From positions 248,001 to 312,000 of the forward strand of contig NZ_LQOW01000024.1 in assembly GCF_002102185.1 (NCBI RefSeq): a stretch of DNA of 64,000 nt, read 5' to 3'. The DNA is from Mycobacterium fragae (GTDB lineage Bacteria; Actinomycetota; Actinomycetes; Mycobacteriales; Mycobacteriaceae). This document shows, piece after piece, positions 1-8,962 of the stretch (its first letter is position 1; each line of letters begins with the position of its first letter). A program made the position numbers and the translations under genes. Under the pieces are notes generated by a model. That model was not told the origin of the DNA. It did no database searches and worked only from the letters and a program-made list of their open reading frames with translations.

Positions 1-615
1 CGCCACCGACACCGGCAGGCCCAGCGCGTCGGCCAGCACCGGCCCCACCGGCGCCTCCCGCCAGCCCAGCCGCGCATGGTCGACGTGCCCGGTGCCGCCG
101 TCGACCACCCCGCCGATCGCCACCCCGACCCACAACGGCCGCCGCCGGTGCCAGCGCCTCAGGTAGCGGCGGGCGCCGTCGGCCAGCGACGCCAGCGCCG
201 GCCCCTGACCGCTGCGCGGTGTCGGAGTTTCGACGGCGTCGAGCGTGCGGCCGAACAGGTCGGTGGCCACGATGCTGGTGGTTCGCGCCCCGATGTGGAT
301 GCCCAGCGTCAGAAACGGCTCGTGGTTGACCTCCACGGGCACCCGCGGACGCCCGATCGCCCCCGCGACGGCCAGATCGGCGCGCTCCCGCAGCAGGCCG
401 GCCTCCAGCAGGGCGATGACTTGGCGGTTGACCGTCGCGATGGACAGCGAGGTGGCCTGTGCGATGACGTCGCGGCCGATCGGGCCGCGCAGCCGCACCG
501 CCCGGAAGACCGACGCGGCGGCGGCCTCCGGCAGCTGAAGCGACGGCGGCAGCACGTTGGGGCGCGCCGGCAACGGGCGCTTGTGGCTGTGGGAGGTGAG
601 AGTAGACGTGCGCAT
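1..615 (-). CDS. ROK-family transcriptional regulator, 3' part cut by window edge
   Basis: The reading frame is open from an ATG at 615 to base 1, giving 205 codons of the N-terminal part. Residues about 30-75 form a winged helix-turn-helix (IGRDVIAQATSLSIATVNRQ), followed by the start of the ROK sugar-kinase-like fold (LGIHIGARTTSIVATDLFGR, then GVAIGGVVDGGTGHVDH). Proteins of this type are NagC/XylR-like regulators, usually repressors whose ligand is a sugar or sugar phosphate. By order and sequence it matches Rv0485 of M. tuberculosis. It is transcribed away from the SDR gene at 791, with a 175 bp shared upstream region. The effector cannot be told, and the catalytic/zinc part of the ROK domain lies outside the window. 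Confidence 0.88.
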   Translation of the reverse strand, partial: MRTSTLTSHSHKRPLPARPNVLPPSLQLPEAAAASVFRAVRLRGPIGRDVIAQATSLSIATVNRQVIALLEAGLLRERADLAVAGAIGRPRVPVEVNHEPFLTLGIHIGARTTSIVATDLFGRTLDAVETPTPRSGQGPALASLADGARRYLRRWHRRRPLWVGVAIGGVVDGGTGHVDHARLGWREAPVGPVLADALGLPVSVA

Positions 616-790
616 GAGTGTCCTTAGTTCGAGTTTTGCTGGCGGGCCATGGCCACACCTGGCAATGCGTCAGGCGCGGCTAGTTGCGCAGCAACAACAC
701 GCGCAGTCCGCGAACAGACACGCGGACGCACACCCGAACAGGGCACTGGAGTACACGAGAGGAATTTAGCACGCTTATAGAGTTGAGCCG
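616..790. promoter_or_regulatory. Divergent intergenic region between ROK regulator and SDR gene
   Basis: These 175 bp carry the promoters of both flanking genes. A short perfect inverted repeat GTTGC-gca-GCAAC lies at 683-695, and an A/T-rich stretch just before the SDR start (TTATAG near 775-780) could be its -10 element. A ROK regulator commonly controls its own divergent region, but no clear operator stands out. Confidence 0.35.
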
Positions 791-1531
791 ATGAAAGCAG
801 CGCAAACGAGCAAAAGAGTCGCCGTGGTCACCGGCGCCAGCTCCGGAATCGGCGAGGCGACCGCGAAAATCCTTGCCGCCCAAGGCTTTCACTTGGTTGC
901 GGTGGCGCGCCGGGCAGAGCGGATCGCCGCGCTGGCCGACGAGATCGGCGGCACCGCGGTGGTCGCCGATGTGACCGACGACACAGCGGTGGACGAGCTG
1001 GCACGTGGGCTGGAGCGGGTAGATGTGCTGGTCAACAACGCCGGCGGCGCCAAGGGGCTGGAGTCGGTGGCCGACGCCGACCTGGAGCACTGGCGCTGGA
1101 TGTGGGAGACCAATGTGCTGGGCACCCTGCGGGTGACCCGGGCGCTACTGCCCAAGCTGATCGAATCCGGCGACGGGCTGATCGTCACCATCACCTCAGT
1201 GGCGGCGTTGGAGGTGTACGACGGCGGCTCGGGCTACACCTCGGCCAAACACGCACAAGGGGCGCTGCATCGCACCCTGCGCGGCGAGCTGCTTGGAAAA
1301 CCGGTGCGGCTCACCGAGATTGCGCCGGGGGCAGTCGAAACCGAGTTCTCCTTGGTCCGGTTCGGCGGCGACCAGCAACGCGCCGACGCCGTCTATGCGG
1401 GCATGACGCCGCTGGTGGCCGAGGACATCGCGGAGGTGATCGGGTTCGTGGCGTCCAGGCCGCCGCACGTCAACCTCGACCAGATCGTCATCCGGCCGCG
1501 CGATCAGGCCACCGCTAGCCGCCGGGTCTAG
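791..1531 (+). CDS. Short-chain dehydrogenase/reductase (SDR)
   Basis: A 246-residue classical SDR acting in the cytosol with NAD(P)H. The Rossmann cofactor motif TGASSGIG is at about residues 15-22, NNAG is near residue 83, and the catalytic Tyr and Lys are in YTSAK near residue 150. It resembles the YdfG/serine-dehydrogenase-like class and matches Rv0484c by order and sequence. The substrate is unknown. It runs convergently into lprQ: the two 3' ends overlap by 17 bp (1515-1531). It stands alone, with its own upstream region shared with the ROK regulator. Confidence 0.9.
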   Translation: MKAAQTSKRVAVVTGASSGIGEATAKILAAQGFHLVAVARRAERIAALADEIGGTAVVADVTDDTAVDELARGLERVDVLVNNAGGAKGLESVADADLEHWRWMWETNVLGTLRVTRALLPKLIESGDGLIVTITSVAALEVYDGGSGYTSAKHAQGALHRTLRGELLGKPVRLTEIAPGAVETEFSLVRFGGDQQRADAVYAGMTPLVAEDIAEVIGFVASRPPHVNLDQIVIRPRDQATASRRV

Positions 1532-2840
1532 GCCGCGTCGTCGTGGTCGGGGTGCCCGACAACGTCGGCGCGTTGCTCGGGGTGGCGGGCGCGCTGCGCG
1601 GCATCGACGCCGGCGAGGGCTTGGTCCCGTTGGGCGGCGGCAGCGCCGACATCGACACCCAGGTGTCCCAGTCCACCGCCCAGTCCCAGATGTCGCCGTC
1701 GGCGTAGGACAACTCGATCCGGCTGCCGGTCACCTCGACCGGGTCGCCGTAGATCGCGCTGTTGAAGTACTGCTGGGCGTCGGCCGTCGACAGGTTCACA
1801 CAACCGTTGGTGACGTTGCTATTGCCTTGCGCGCCAGCACTTGCCGGGTTGGCGTGGATGAATTCACCGTTGTTGGAAATGCGCACGGCCCAGCGCTCGT
1901 GGATGTTGCTGTAACCGGCGGCGGGGTTGGACATGTAGAAGTCGGCGTATTTCTCGCTGACCACGTGGATGCCGTTGCGGGTGACGTTGCGCGCCTGGTC
2001 GCCCTCGCCGTAGCTGCACGGGAAGTCCATGATCACGCCCTCGTCGCGGACCACCTGGATGCGGTGCGAGGAGATCTCGGCCTTGACCACCTGGCGGCGC
2101 CCGACATCGAAGTGCAGGCTCATGTCCTGTGCGCCGTAGGCGCCGTCGCCGAACGCCACTCCGTACAGCTTGGCCTCGACTTTGACCTTGGTGCCTGCCG
2201 GGTAGTACTCGCGGGTGCGGTAGTGCACGCGGGCGCCTTGAGCCTCGTCGGGCAGCCACGCCCAGCTGCCCTCGACGGGCGGGTCGGTGGTGACCTTCAG
2301 CGCCCGCTCGACGGCGGCCTTGTCGCTGATCGGTGCGTCGAACTGGATGATGATCGGCGCCGCGACGCCGACGGTCTGCCCATCGGCCAGCTGGAAACCA
2401 CCGTCGATGGTCTTGGTGGGCGTGACGGTGCTGAGCTTGCCCGCCACCGGAACCGTCTTGCCGTCGTGGCCCACCACCGATCCGCTCCAGGTGTAGGTCG
2501 CGTCGTAGCCGAGCGGTTCGGTGATGCTGTAGACGGTGCGATCCCGATTGAGCGCACCGCGCACCACCTTGCCGGCGGAATTCGTCAACGCAACCCGCTG
2601 GAACCAGCCGTCGCGCACCTCGACGCTGACCGGTGCCGTGGGCACGATGTTCTTGGCGGCCGCGGTGCCCGGCGCCGGCTGGAACATCAGCTTGGGCCCC
2701 GACGGCTCCTTCGGCTTCGCGGCTTGTTTGCTCGATCCCCCGAAGCAGGCGGCCAGCACGTTCGGCGCGAGGATCCCCACGGCGAGGGCCGTCAATGCCC
2801 GGCGCCGGTTGATCGGCGACAGGTCGCGCGAAGTGTCCAC
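1515..2840 (-). CDS. lprQ: L,D-transpeptidase lipoprotein (LprQ / LdtMt5 type)
   Basis: A peptidoglycan cross-linking enzyme of the YkuD family, anchored to the outer face of the membrane. The chosen start is GTG at 2840, because the signal peptide follows directly and ends in a lipobox LAAC (Cys about 32). An open frame continues upstream to 3047 but would overlap murB. The middle part holds the immunoglobulin-like domains. The C-terminal catalytic domain has the conserved His (GEFIHAN) and the Ser/Thr-x-Gly-Cys motif [11 protein letters not shown] with Cys about 347. The Trp-rich segment [12 protein letters not shown] and a Pro/Thr tail follow. The length, 441 aa, is close to Rv0483. It sits 47 bp downstream of murB, a likely cell-wall operon. 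Confidence 0.95.
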   Translation of the reverse strand: MDTSRDLSPINRRRALTALAVGILAPNVLAACFGGSSKQAAKPKEPSGPKLMFQPAPGTAAAKNIVPTAPVSVEVRDGWFQRVALTNSAGKVVRGALNRDRTVYSITEPLGYDATYTWSGSVVGHDGKTVPVAGKLSTVTPTKTIDGGFQLADGQTVGVAAPIIIQFDAPISDKAAVERALKVTTDPPVEGSWAWLPDEAQGARVHYRTREYYPAGTKVKVEAKLYGVAFGDGAYGAQDMSLHFDVGRRQVVKAEISSHRIQVVRDEGVIMDFPCSYGEGDQARNVTRNGIHVVSEKYADFYMSNPAAGYSNIHERWAVRISNNGEFIHANPASAGAQGNSNVTNGCVNLSTADAQQYFNSAIYGDPVEVTGSRIELSYADGDIWDWAVDWDTWVSMSALPPPNGTKPSPASMPRSAPATPSNAPTLSGTPTTTTRPRPGG

Positions 2841-2887
2841 GACACAACAAGATACCGGCGAAAACGACCTGTCCCGCGCAGCCGCAG

Positions 2888-3961
2888 CTAGAGTACGCAG
2901 CCGACCAGCACCGGTTCGGGTGTAAGTGTGATGCCAAACACATCGCGGACCCCGTCGCGCACGGTGCGCGCCAGCGACACCACGTCCGCGGCGGTGGCGC
3001 CGCCGCGGTTCGTCAAAGCAAGCGCATGCTTGGTGGACAGTCGGCATCGGGCGGCGTCGAGGTCTGGATAACCCTTGCCGAAACCGGCTTGCTCAACCAG
3101 CCATCCGGCGGCCAGCTTGACGCCGGCCGGCGCCGGATAGTGCGGCACAGGCCGCTCGGCGCGCTGCGCCAGCCGCTCGTAAAATTCCGGTGCCACAACG
3201 GGATTGGTGAAAAACGATCCAACACTCCAGGTGTCATGGTCGGCCGGGTCGAGCACCATGCCCTTGCGGGTGCGCAGGCCCAGCACCGCCTCCCGAACAA
3301 CCGCGGGGTCGGTGCGGTCACCGGCTGCAGCGTCCAGCGCGGTGATCAGCTCGCCGTATCGCAGCGGGGCGCTGCGACCCGAAGCGTCCAGCGCGAACTC
3401 CACTTCCAGGACGACGGCCTCCTCGGAGTGTTTGAGCACACTGCTGCGGTATCCGAAATACAGTTTGCTGGGCGGTATCCAGTTCACCGCGCCGGTGCGC
3501 CGGTCCAGCAAACGTACGCGGGTGATGGTGTCGGCCACCTCGACGCCGTAGGCGCCGACGTTCTGCACCGGGGTGGCGCCGGCCGACCCGGGAATGCCTG
3601 AGAGACACTCCAGCCCGCCCAACCCATGCTCGATGGCCGCCGTCACGACGTCGTCCCACACTGCGCCGGCCTCGACCCGCACGATGTTGCCGTCGACGCT
3701 GATGTTCGTGGTGGCCAGCCGCACCACGGTCAGGTCGCTGAGCGTGTCGGCGATCACCAGATTGGAGCCGCCGGCCAACACCAGCAGCGGCCGGCAACGC
3801 TGGCCGTCGAGCTGCCTTAGCGTCGTGACCACTTGTTCGGTGCTGGTGCACGTGATGACCCGCGAGGCGACCGGGCCGACCCGCAATGTGGTCAGCGGCG
3901 CCAGCGGCACGTCTTCATCGACGCGCGCACCGGCGAATAGCGGTCCCACCACAGGCCGCAA
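2888..3961 (-). CDS. murB: UDP-N-acetylenolpyruvoylglucosamine reductase MurB
   Basis: A cytosolic FAD enzyme that reduces enolpyruvyl-UDP-GlcNAc to UDP-MurNAc with NADPH in peptidoglycan precursor synthesis. The 357 aa show the FAD-binding signatures [12 protein letters not shown] and [18 protein letters not shown], the YFGYRSS segment, the catalytic serine region [12 protein letters not shown], and the C-terminal [13 protein letters not shown]. It matches Rv0482. It is followed by lprQ on the same strand and diverges from the DUF2505 gene at 3979 with only 17 bp between starts, so the promoters must overlap the coding sequences. Confidence 0.96.
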   Translation of the reverse strand: MRPVVGPLFAGARVDEDVPLAPLTTLRVGPVASRVITCTSTEQVVTTLRQLDGQRCRPLLVLAGGSNLVIADTLSDLTVVRLATTNISVDGNIVRVEAGAVWDDVVTAAIEHGLGGLECLSGIPGSAGATPVQNVGAYGVEVADTITRVRLLDRRTGAVNWIPPSKLYFGYRSSVLKHSEEAVVLEVEFALDASGRSAPLRYGELITALDAAAGDRTDPAVVREAVLGLRTRKGMVLDPADHDTWSVGSFFTNPVVAPEFYERLAQRAERPVPHYPAPAGVKLAAGWLVEQAGFGKGYPDLDAARCRLSTKHALALTNRGGATAADVVSLARTVRDGVRDVFGITLTPEPVLVGCVL

Positions 3962-3978
3962 CGGTAGCCTGACCTGCT

Positions 3979-4500
3979 ATGCCGCGTTCATTCGACATGT
4001 CCACCGACTATGGGGCCACCGTCGAAGAGGTGCTTCGGGCATTCAGCGAAGAGACGTATTGGCTGGAGCGACTGGCCGTTTCGGGTGCCGATGAGGCGAC
4101 GCTGGACTCGATGGTGCTCGGCGGCCCGACCGGGGATGACGGCAGTATCGACGTGATCACCACGCAGGTGCTGCACAGTGATCGACTGCCGGGCCTGGTC
4201 AGCCAATTCCACCGGGGGGACCTGTGTATCCGCCGCGAGGAGCGCTGGGAGCCGTCCGCCGACGGCACCGCCGCGGCCACCGTCAGCGGGTCGATCCTGG
4301 ACGCACCGGCGACGCTGACCGGCACCGCGGTGCTGGAGCCGGTGGAGTCGGGCGGCGCCCGGCTGAACTTCCGGGCCACAGTCGAGGTGCGCGTTCCGCT
4401 GGTCGGCGGCAAGTTGGAGAACTTCATCGGCAGCCAACTGGTCGAATTGCTGATCGCCGAACAGCGTTTCACCACCATGTGGATCACCGAGAACGCGTGA
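3979..4500 (+). CDS. DUF2505 protein
   Basis: A 173-residue soluble protein matching Rv0481c, of the DUF2505 family found in actinobacteria. No catalytic motif is visible. The overall pattern (N-terminal helix SVEEV-like, then repeated beta strands, ending in a long helix with IAEQRFTTMWI) is what a START/SRPBCC-like ligand-binding fold would give, but that is inference. It begins 17 bp from the divergent murB start, and is followed after 22 bp by the carbon-nitrogen hydrolase gene, with which it is probably co-transcribed. Confidence 0.85.
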   Translation: MPRSFDMSTDYGATVEEVLRAFSEETYWLERLAVSGADEATLDSMVLGGPTGDDGSIDVITTQVLHSDRLPGLVSQFHRGDLCIRREERWEPSADGTAAATVSGSILDAPATLTGTAVLEPVESGGARLNFRATVEVRVPLVGGKLENFIGSQLVELLIAEQRFTTMWITENA

Positions 4501-4522
4501 CCGAAGCTTTAGGCTGGCGGGC

Positions 4523-5338
4523 ATGCGGATTGCGGTGGCGCAGATCCTCAGTGGCACCGACCCGGCCGACAACCTCGAGCTGGTGCGGGAGTATGCGGGT
4601 CGGGCCGCCGACGCCGGCGCGACGCTGGTGATGTTCCCGGAAGCGACCATGTGCCGGTTCGGGGTGCCGCTGGCTCCGATCGCCGAGCCGGTCGACGGGC
4701 CGTGGGCCGACGGGGTGCGCGGGATCGCCGCCGACGCCGGCATCACCGTCATCGCCGGCATGTTCACCCCGGCCGACGACGGGCGCGTCACCAACACGCT
4801 GCTCGCGACCGGCCCCGACATCGACGCCCACTACGACAAGATCCACCTCTACGACGCGTTCGGCTTCACCGAATCACGCACGGTCGCACCCGGACGCGAG
4901 CCGGTGGTGATCACCGTCGACGGTGTCGGGGTGGGGTTGTCCACCTGCTACGACGTCCGCTTCCCGGAGCTGTTCACCACTCTGGCGCGCCGCGGCGCCC
5001 AGCTGATCGCGGTGTGCGCGTCGTGGGCATCGGGGCCCGGGAAGCTCGAGCAGTGGACGCTTTTGGCCCGCGCTCGGGCGCTCGACTCCACCAGCTACAT
5101 CGCCGCGGCGGGGCAGGCCTATCCCGGCGAACCGGTGGCGTCGAAGGGGCCGACGGGTGTCGGCGGCAGCCTCGTCGTCTCGCCGTTCGGTGAGGTGGTT
5201 GCCGCCGCCGGAGCCGACCCCCAGCTGTTGACCGCCGACATCGATCTCGAGCGCGTCGCCGCGGCCCGCGACACCATTGCGGTGCTGCGCAACCACTCAG
5301 CTTTCGCTCATGTGGATAAGGCAGAATCGCCCGGGTGA
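4523..5338 (+). CDS. Carbon-nitrogen hydrolase (nitrilase superfamily)
   Basis: A 271-residue cytosolic amidase-type enzyme. The nitrilase superfamily triad is visible: Glu in MFPEAT near residue 40, Lys in YDKIHLYDAF near residue 113, and Cys in LSTCYDVRFPEL near residue 148. It matches Rv0480c. The family includes omega-amidases, and the residues around the Cys (CYDVRFPEL) are typical of the Nit1/Nit2-like branch; the substrate here is not proven. Its stop codon overlaps the GTG start of the DUF2993 gene (GTGA at 5335-5338), so the two are translationally coupled. Confidence 0.92.
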   Translation: MRIAVAQILSGTDPADNLELVREYAGRAADAGATLVMFPEATMCRFGVPLAPIAEPVDGPWADGVRGIAADAGITVIAGMFTPADDGRVTNTLLATGPDIDAHYDKIHLYDAFGFTESRTVAPGREPVVITVDGVGVGLSTCYDVRFPELFTTLARRGAQLIAVCASWASGPGKLEQWTLLARARALDSTSYIAAAGQAYPGEPVASKGPTGVGGSLVVSPFGEVVAAAGADPQLLTADIDLERVAAARDTIAVLRNHSAFAHVDKAESPG

Positions 5339-6270
5339 CGAATCCGCAGGGTCCACCCGGCGAGGAGCCATCGGTATGGGCTCGTCCGGGTAGCGAGAGT
5401 CAGCCGGCCGAGCCTGCGACGCCGACCGAGCCCGTACCGCCTACCGAAGCCCCCACAACGGACCTGCCGGAGCAGCCCCACCCTGCGCCCGCACAGGACG
5501 TGGCCGCACCCGTGGAAACCACACCAGTGAAAACCAAACGCCGCCTCGACGCGGTATCCGTCACCCTGGTTCTCGTCATCGTGGTGGCGCTGCTGTGCGC
5601 CGGCCTGGTGGGAGCCGAACTCTACGCCCGGCACCGCGCCGACGACGTCGTGGCCGCGGCCACCGAATGCGTGGTGCAGGACAAGGTCAGCGTGTCCTTC
5701 GGCCCCAGCCCGTTTCTGCTGCAGCACCTACGCGGGCATTACGGGGACATCAAGATCCACACCGCGGGCAACCAGTTGCGCAGCGCCAAGGGCATGAAGG
5801 CCGACATCAACGTCGACAACGTCGACCTGCACGGCAGCGCCAACTCGAAGGGCACCATCGGCGCGCTGGACGCCGGCGTCACCTGGACGTCGGAGGGCAT
5901 CAAAGAAACCGTGCAGCATGCGGTTCCGTTCGTGGGCGGCCTGGTCAACACCGTCACCACCAACCCCAGTGCCGGCACCGTCGAACTCAGCGGCGCGCTG
6001 GGCCTGGGCAGCGTCACGGTCAAGCCGCAGGTCGCCGACAACGGGCTGGCGCTGCAGGTCACCAAGGTCACCGCGATGGGGGCCCCGATACCGCACGAGA
6101 CGGCCCAGTCGGCGCTGGACATCTTCGCCTCGACGCTCACCAAGGACTTCCCGCTGGGAATTCATGCCGACAGCGTGCAGGTCACCGATGACGGTGTGGT
6201 AGCACACTTTTCGACGCGTAACGCCCCGATCCCGTCGGCGCAGGACGACCCCTGCTTTGCGAAGCTCTAG
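5335..6270 (+). CDS. DUF2993 (LmeA-like) membrane-anchored protein, copy A
   Basis: A 311-residue protein with three parts: an acidic, Pro/Glu/Thr-rich cytosolic N-terminus (1-60), one transmembrane helix at about 75-97 (VTLVLVIVVALLCAGLVGAE), and an extracytoplasmic DUF2993 domain. DUF2993 proteins have a lipid-binding beta-barrel-like fold and include LmeA, which affects lipomannan in mycobacteria. It matches Rv0479c. The start GTG is fixed by overlap with the hydrolase stop. The hexamer CAGAAT at 5322-5327 lies about 7 bp ahead of that GTG, so a leaderless promoter inside the hydrolase gene is possible. A second copy follows immediately. Confidence 0.88.
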   Translation: MTNPQGPPGEEPSVWARPGSESQPAEPATPTEPVPPTEAPTTDLPEQPHPAPAQDVAAPVETTPVKTKRRLDAVSVTLVLVIVVALLCAGLVGAELYARHRADDVVAAATECVVQDKVSVSFGPSPFLLQHLRGHYGDIKIHTAGNQLRSAKGMKADINVDNVDLHGSANSKGTIGALDAGVTWTSEGIKETVQHAVPFVGGLVNTVTTNPSAGTVELSGALGLGSVTVKPQVADNGLALQVTKVTAMGAPIPHETAQSALDIFASTLTKDFPLGIHADSVQVTDDGVVAHFSTRNAPIPSAQDDPCFAKL

Positions 6271-6284
6271 CGCCCGGCCAAACC

Positions 6285-6318
6285 GATAAGGCACAATCGC
6301 GCTGGTGACGAATCCGCA
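6285..6318 (+). repeat. Downstream copy of a 34 bp duplicated junction (first copy 5315-5348)
   Basis: The bases GATAAGGCA-x-AATCGC at 5315-5330, then a GTG start 20 bp from the first base, recur at 6285-6300 and 6305. The 14 bases from each GTG onward are identical. In copy A the upstream 20 bp encode the C-terminal DKAESP of the hydrolase. In copy B the same bases are non-coding but still read D-K-A-Q-S in that frame. This marks a tandem duplication whose left breakpoint lay inside the hydrolase gene. Confidence 0.8.
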
Positions 6319-7480
6319 AGGGCCTCCGGGGGGCGACCCGTCGCACGGGGCTCGCCCGCCTCGACCGGCCGACCCGAACAGGCCGGCGCCCCCGCGCCCC
6401 AGTGCGGCGCCGTCCGAGTCACCGACTCGTCAGTTCCCCCAGCGCGGCCGTCCGCCGGAGCAGCCCACCCGCGAGGTTCCGCGGGCGCCCCAGCCGGGCC
6501 GTCCGCCGCCCCCAGGGCCCCCGCCGGGCCAGCCGCCGTACCGGCCGGGCCCCCAGGCGCATCCGGGTCCGCCGCCGGGTCGTTCGCCGCACCAGCCCGG
6601 CCCGCCGCAGCAGCCGGGCCTGCCGCCCAACCCGCAGCCGCGTCAGCCCGGCCCGCCGCCGCCCGCGCAGGAGTCGGCCACCACGCGGCTGTCCACGCCG
6701 TCCGAGTCGAAGGAGGCCCCGGCGAAAACCAAACGCGGTTTCTCCCGCAACTGGATGTCGCTCGCGTTGATCCTGGTCGTCGTCGTGCTGCTAGTGCTCG
6801 CCGGGCTGATCGGCGCCGAGCTGTACACCCGCCACGTCGCCGACAGCAAGGTGACCGACGCGGTGCAGTGCGAAGTGCAGGACAGCGCCAGCGTGTCCTT
6901 CGACCCGGCGCCACCGGTGCTGTGGCAGTACGTGACCAAGCACTACACCAACATCTCCGTCCAGACCGCGGGGAATCAGGTGCGCAAGGCCAAGGGCATG
7001 CAGGTGACGTTCTCGCTACACGACGTGAAGCTGAACAAGACCAGCGACTCCAACGGCACGATCGGCTCGATCAACGGCACCGTCAACTGGTCCTCGGATG
7101 GCATCAAGGAGTCGATCCGGGACGCCATCCCGGTGCTCGGCGGCTTTGTCAGCAGAAGCGTCACCACCAACACCGGCGACGGGACCGTTGAGCTCAAGGG
7201 CGTGCTGAGCAGCGCGACGGTCAAGCCGCAGATCGTCAACAACGGGCTGTCCCTGCAGCTGGTCAAGTTGAACGCGCTGGGCGACGACATCTCGACGGAG
7301 TCGGCGCAAAAACACCTGGACGACCTCATGGAGAAAGCGACCAGGCACTACCCGCTGGGCCTGCACGCCGACACGTTCAAGGTCACCGACAACGGTGTCC
7401 AGGCGACGTTCTCGAGCAACAACGCCACGATCCCGGCCAGCAGCGGCAATAACCAGAACCCCTGTTTCGCCAACCTCTGA
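6305..7480 (+). CDS. DUF2993 membrane-anchored protein, copy B
   Basis: A 391-residue tandem paralogue of the preceding gene. It begins with the same residues (MTNPQGPPG) and has the same plan, but its cytosolic N-terminus (about 1-150) has expanded into a Pro/Gly/Arg-rich low-complexity region. A transmembrane helix (LALILVVVVLLVLAGLIGAE, about 155-175) and the DUF2993 domain follow. Shared signatures in both domains are TAGNQ(L/V)R, WSS/TSDGIKE and VKPQ. The start GTG is fixed by conservation with copy A. It ends 6 bp before the convergent deoC. Low-complexity disordered Pro-rich tails often bind partners, but no partner is evident. Confidence 0.86.
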   Translation: MTNPQGPPGGDPSHGARPPRPADPNRPAPPRPSAAPSESPTRQFPQRGRPPEQPTREVPRAPQPGRPPPPGPPPGQPPYRPGPQAHPGPPPGRSPHQPGPPQQPGLPPNPQPRQPGPPPPAQESATTRLSTPSESKEAPAKTKRGFSRNWMSLALILVVVVLLVLAGLIGAELYTRHVADSKVTDAVQCEVQDSASVSFDPAPPVLWQYVTKHYTNISVQTAGNQVRKAKGMQVTFSLHDVKLNKTSDSNGTIGSINGTVNWSSDGIKESIRDAIPVLGGFVSRSVTTNTGDGTVELKGVLSSATVKPQIVNNGLSLQLVKLNALGDDISTESAQKHLDDLMEKATRHYPLGLHADTFKVTDNGVQATFSSNNATIPASSGNNQNPCFANL

Positions 7481-7486
7481 CGAGGT

Positions 7487-8158
7487 CTACCCCAGGCCGT
7501 CGAGCACGGCCCGGGTGCCGGACAACCCCAGCCGGGTGGCTCCGGCGTCGAGCATCTCGAGCGCGACGGCCGCTGTGCGAATCCCGCCGCTGGCCTTGAC
7601 CCCGAGCCGTCCGCCGACGGTGTCGGCCATGATCGCGACCGCGCTCACCGATGCCCCGCCCGCGGGATGAAAACCCGTGGAGGTCTTCACGAAATCCGCG
7701 CCGGCGTCCTCGGCGGCGCGGCACACCTCGGCCAGAGTGTGCTCGTCGGCGAGGCTGAGCAGCACCGCCGACTCGACGATCACTTTGAGCACCGCGGCGG
7801 GTACGGCGGCGCGCACCGCCGCAATGTCTGAACGCACCGCGTCGATGTCGCCCGCCAGCGCGGCACCGACGTCGATGACCATGTCGATCTCGCTGGCGCC
7901 GGACGCGACGGCCAGCGCCGCTTCTCGCGCCTTCACCTCCGGTAGGTGCTTACCCGACGGGAACCCGGCGACGGCGGCGACCCGCACCCCCGCATTGGTC
8001 GCGGCGGCAACCATCGACGGGGAGACGCAGACGGCGTGGACGCCGAGCTCGGCGGCTTCGGCCGCGACGGCGGCGATCTCGGCGGCAGTGGCCTCCGGTT
8101 CGAGCAGGGTGTGGTCGACGAGGGCAGCCAGTTGTTCGCGGGTCGGTCGGCCCGGCAC
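7487..8158 (-). CDS. deoC: Deoxyribose-phosphate aldolase DeoC
   Basis: A class I aldolase that splits 2-deoxyribose 5-phosphate to acetaldehyde and glyceraldehyde 3-phosphate in deoxynucleoside catabolism. The 223 aa include DHTLLEP at the N-terminus, the [12 protein letters not shown] segment, [21 protein letters not shown] (Schiff-base lysine) and [10 protein letters not shown]. It matches Rv0478. The start is GTG at 8158, whose first base is the last base of the stop of the upstream secreted-protein gene (TAGTG), showing translational coupling in a leftward operon. Confidence 0.96.
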   Translation of the reverse strand: MPGRPTREQLAALVDHTLLEPEATAAEIAAVAAEAAELGVHAVCVSPSMVAAATNAGVRVAAVAGFPSGKHLPEVKAREAALAVASGASEIDMVIDVGAALAGDIDAVRSDIAAVRAAVPAAVLKVIVESAVLLSLADEHTLAEVCRAAEDAGADFVKTSTGFHPAGGASVSAVAIMADTVGGRLGVKASGGIRTAAVALEMLDAGATRLGLSGTRAVLDGLG

Positions 8159-8598
8159 TAGAAATTCTCTTCGGAACCGCCGGGGTTACATCCGGAACCG
8201 ACCATCGTGGCGGCGTCGACGACCGGCCGCCACGGCTCGAGGTTCCAGCTGAGCTTGCCGGGCTCCGCGATTTCGGCCAGCTGCCAGTGGCAGAGGAACT
8301 GCTCGCGCATGCCGGGCGTGCCGGCGTCGGGCGCCAGGGTCAGCACCTCGGCCCATGCCTCATCGGCGTCGGCGCCTGGCGCACCGAGCTGGCGCGCGGC
8401 CGCGCGCCCGGACGCCGTCGGGTACACCCGCAGGCTGGGCAGCCGGCCCCACTGCGCCCATTCGGTGTGATCGACGAACGGCGGCGAGTACGACGGCGAT
8501 TTCGGTCCTGCGACCCCCGGATCCGCGGCCACGGGAGCGGCGCCCAACAACGCGACGAGCGCCGCTGCCAGCACAGCGGGCAGGATCAGGGCTCGCAT
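8158..8598 (-). CDS. Small secreted protein (Rv0477-like)
   Basis: A 146-residue exported protein. From the ATG at 8598 a short basic N-terminus leads straight into a signal peptide ([20 protein letters not shown]) with a likely cleavage after AxA (APVAADP). An in-frame ATG at 8622 would add eight residues before the signal and overlap the upstream gene. The mature part has the conserved block [19 protein letters not shown] and two cysteines (CHWQ and GSGCNPG) that could form a disulfide. No enzyme motif is seen. It matches Rv0477. It lies between the DUF2516 gene (7 bp upstream) and deoC (1 bp overlap). Confidence 0.85.
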   Translation of the reverse strand: MRALILPAVLAAALVALLGAAPVAADPGVAGPKSPSYSPPFVDHTEWAQWGRLPSLRVYPTASGRAAARQLGAPGADADEAWAEVLTLAPDAGTPGMREQFLCHWQLAEIAEPGKLSWNLEPWRPVVDAATMVGSGCNPGGSEENF

Positions 8599-8605
8599 AC
8601 CGCTG

Positions 8606-8875
8606 TTAGGACTTGCCTTCAATCTCGAGCAGCTTGGGGCGAACGTCGAGCAGGTAAACGCCGGCCGCGCAGGCCGCCATCGCCGCCCCTAGCACGCTGA
8701 GCACCAATGCCAGCAGCGTCCCGAAGCCGAGGATCACCAACCACACCGGCTTGGTCATCTTGTCGGCGGCTGTGTAGGCGTCCGGCCGCTGCATCGCCGC
8801 ATGGACGAACGCGTAGAGGGTCGTCATCGCCACCACGAACTGCAAGACGAACACGACGTTATTGACGAGGTTCAC
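8606..8875 (-). CDS. DUF2516 membrane protein
   Basis: An 89-residue integral membrane protein matching Rv0476. Three hydrophobic segments are visible: about 3-24 ([20 protein letters not shown]), 43-62 ([20 protein letters not shown]), and a shorter one at 63-78. Its function is unknown. It is the first gene of the run leading to the secreted protein and deoC and lies 87 bp downstream of hbhA on the same strand. Confidence 0.83.
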   Translation of the reverse strand: MNLVNNVVFVLQFVVAMTTLYAFVHAAMQRPDAYTAADKMTKPVWLVILGFGTLLALVLSVLGAAMAACAAGVYLLDVRPKLLEIEGKS

Positions 8876-8962
8876 GCTGCAAGCGTAAGCGGGCGGCGGG
8901 GAAAACGTCGACTCCGAGCCGCCCGGACGGACGACTCGGAGTCGAGTTGGGGGTCGAACTGC

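Noticed and set aside
683..695. Short perfect stem GTTGC-gca-GCAAC as ROK operator
   Set aside because: Five base pairs arise often by chance in such DNA; no repeat of it elsewhere in the gap.
6305..6750. Highly repetitive Pro/Gly-coding stretch as a possible PE/PPE or PGRS gene
   Set aside because: It is the cytosolic tail of DUF2993 copy B, in frame with its start; no PE or PPE domain is present.
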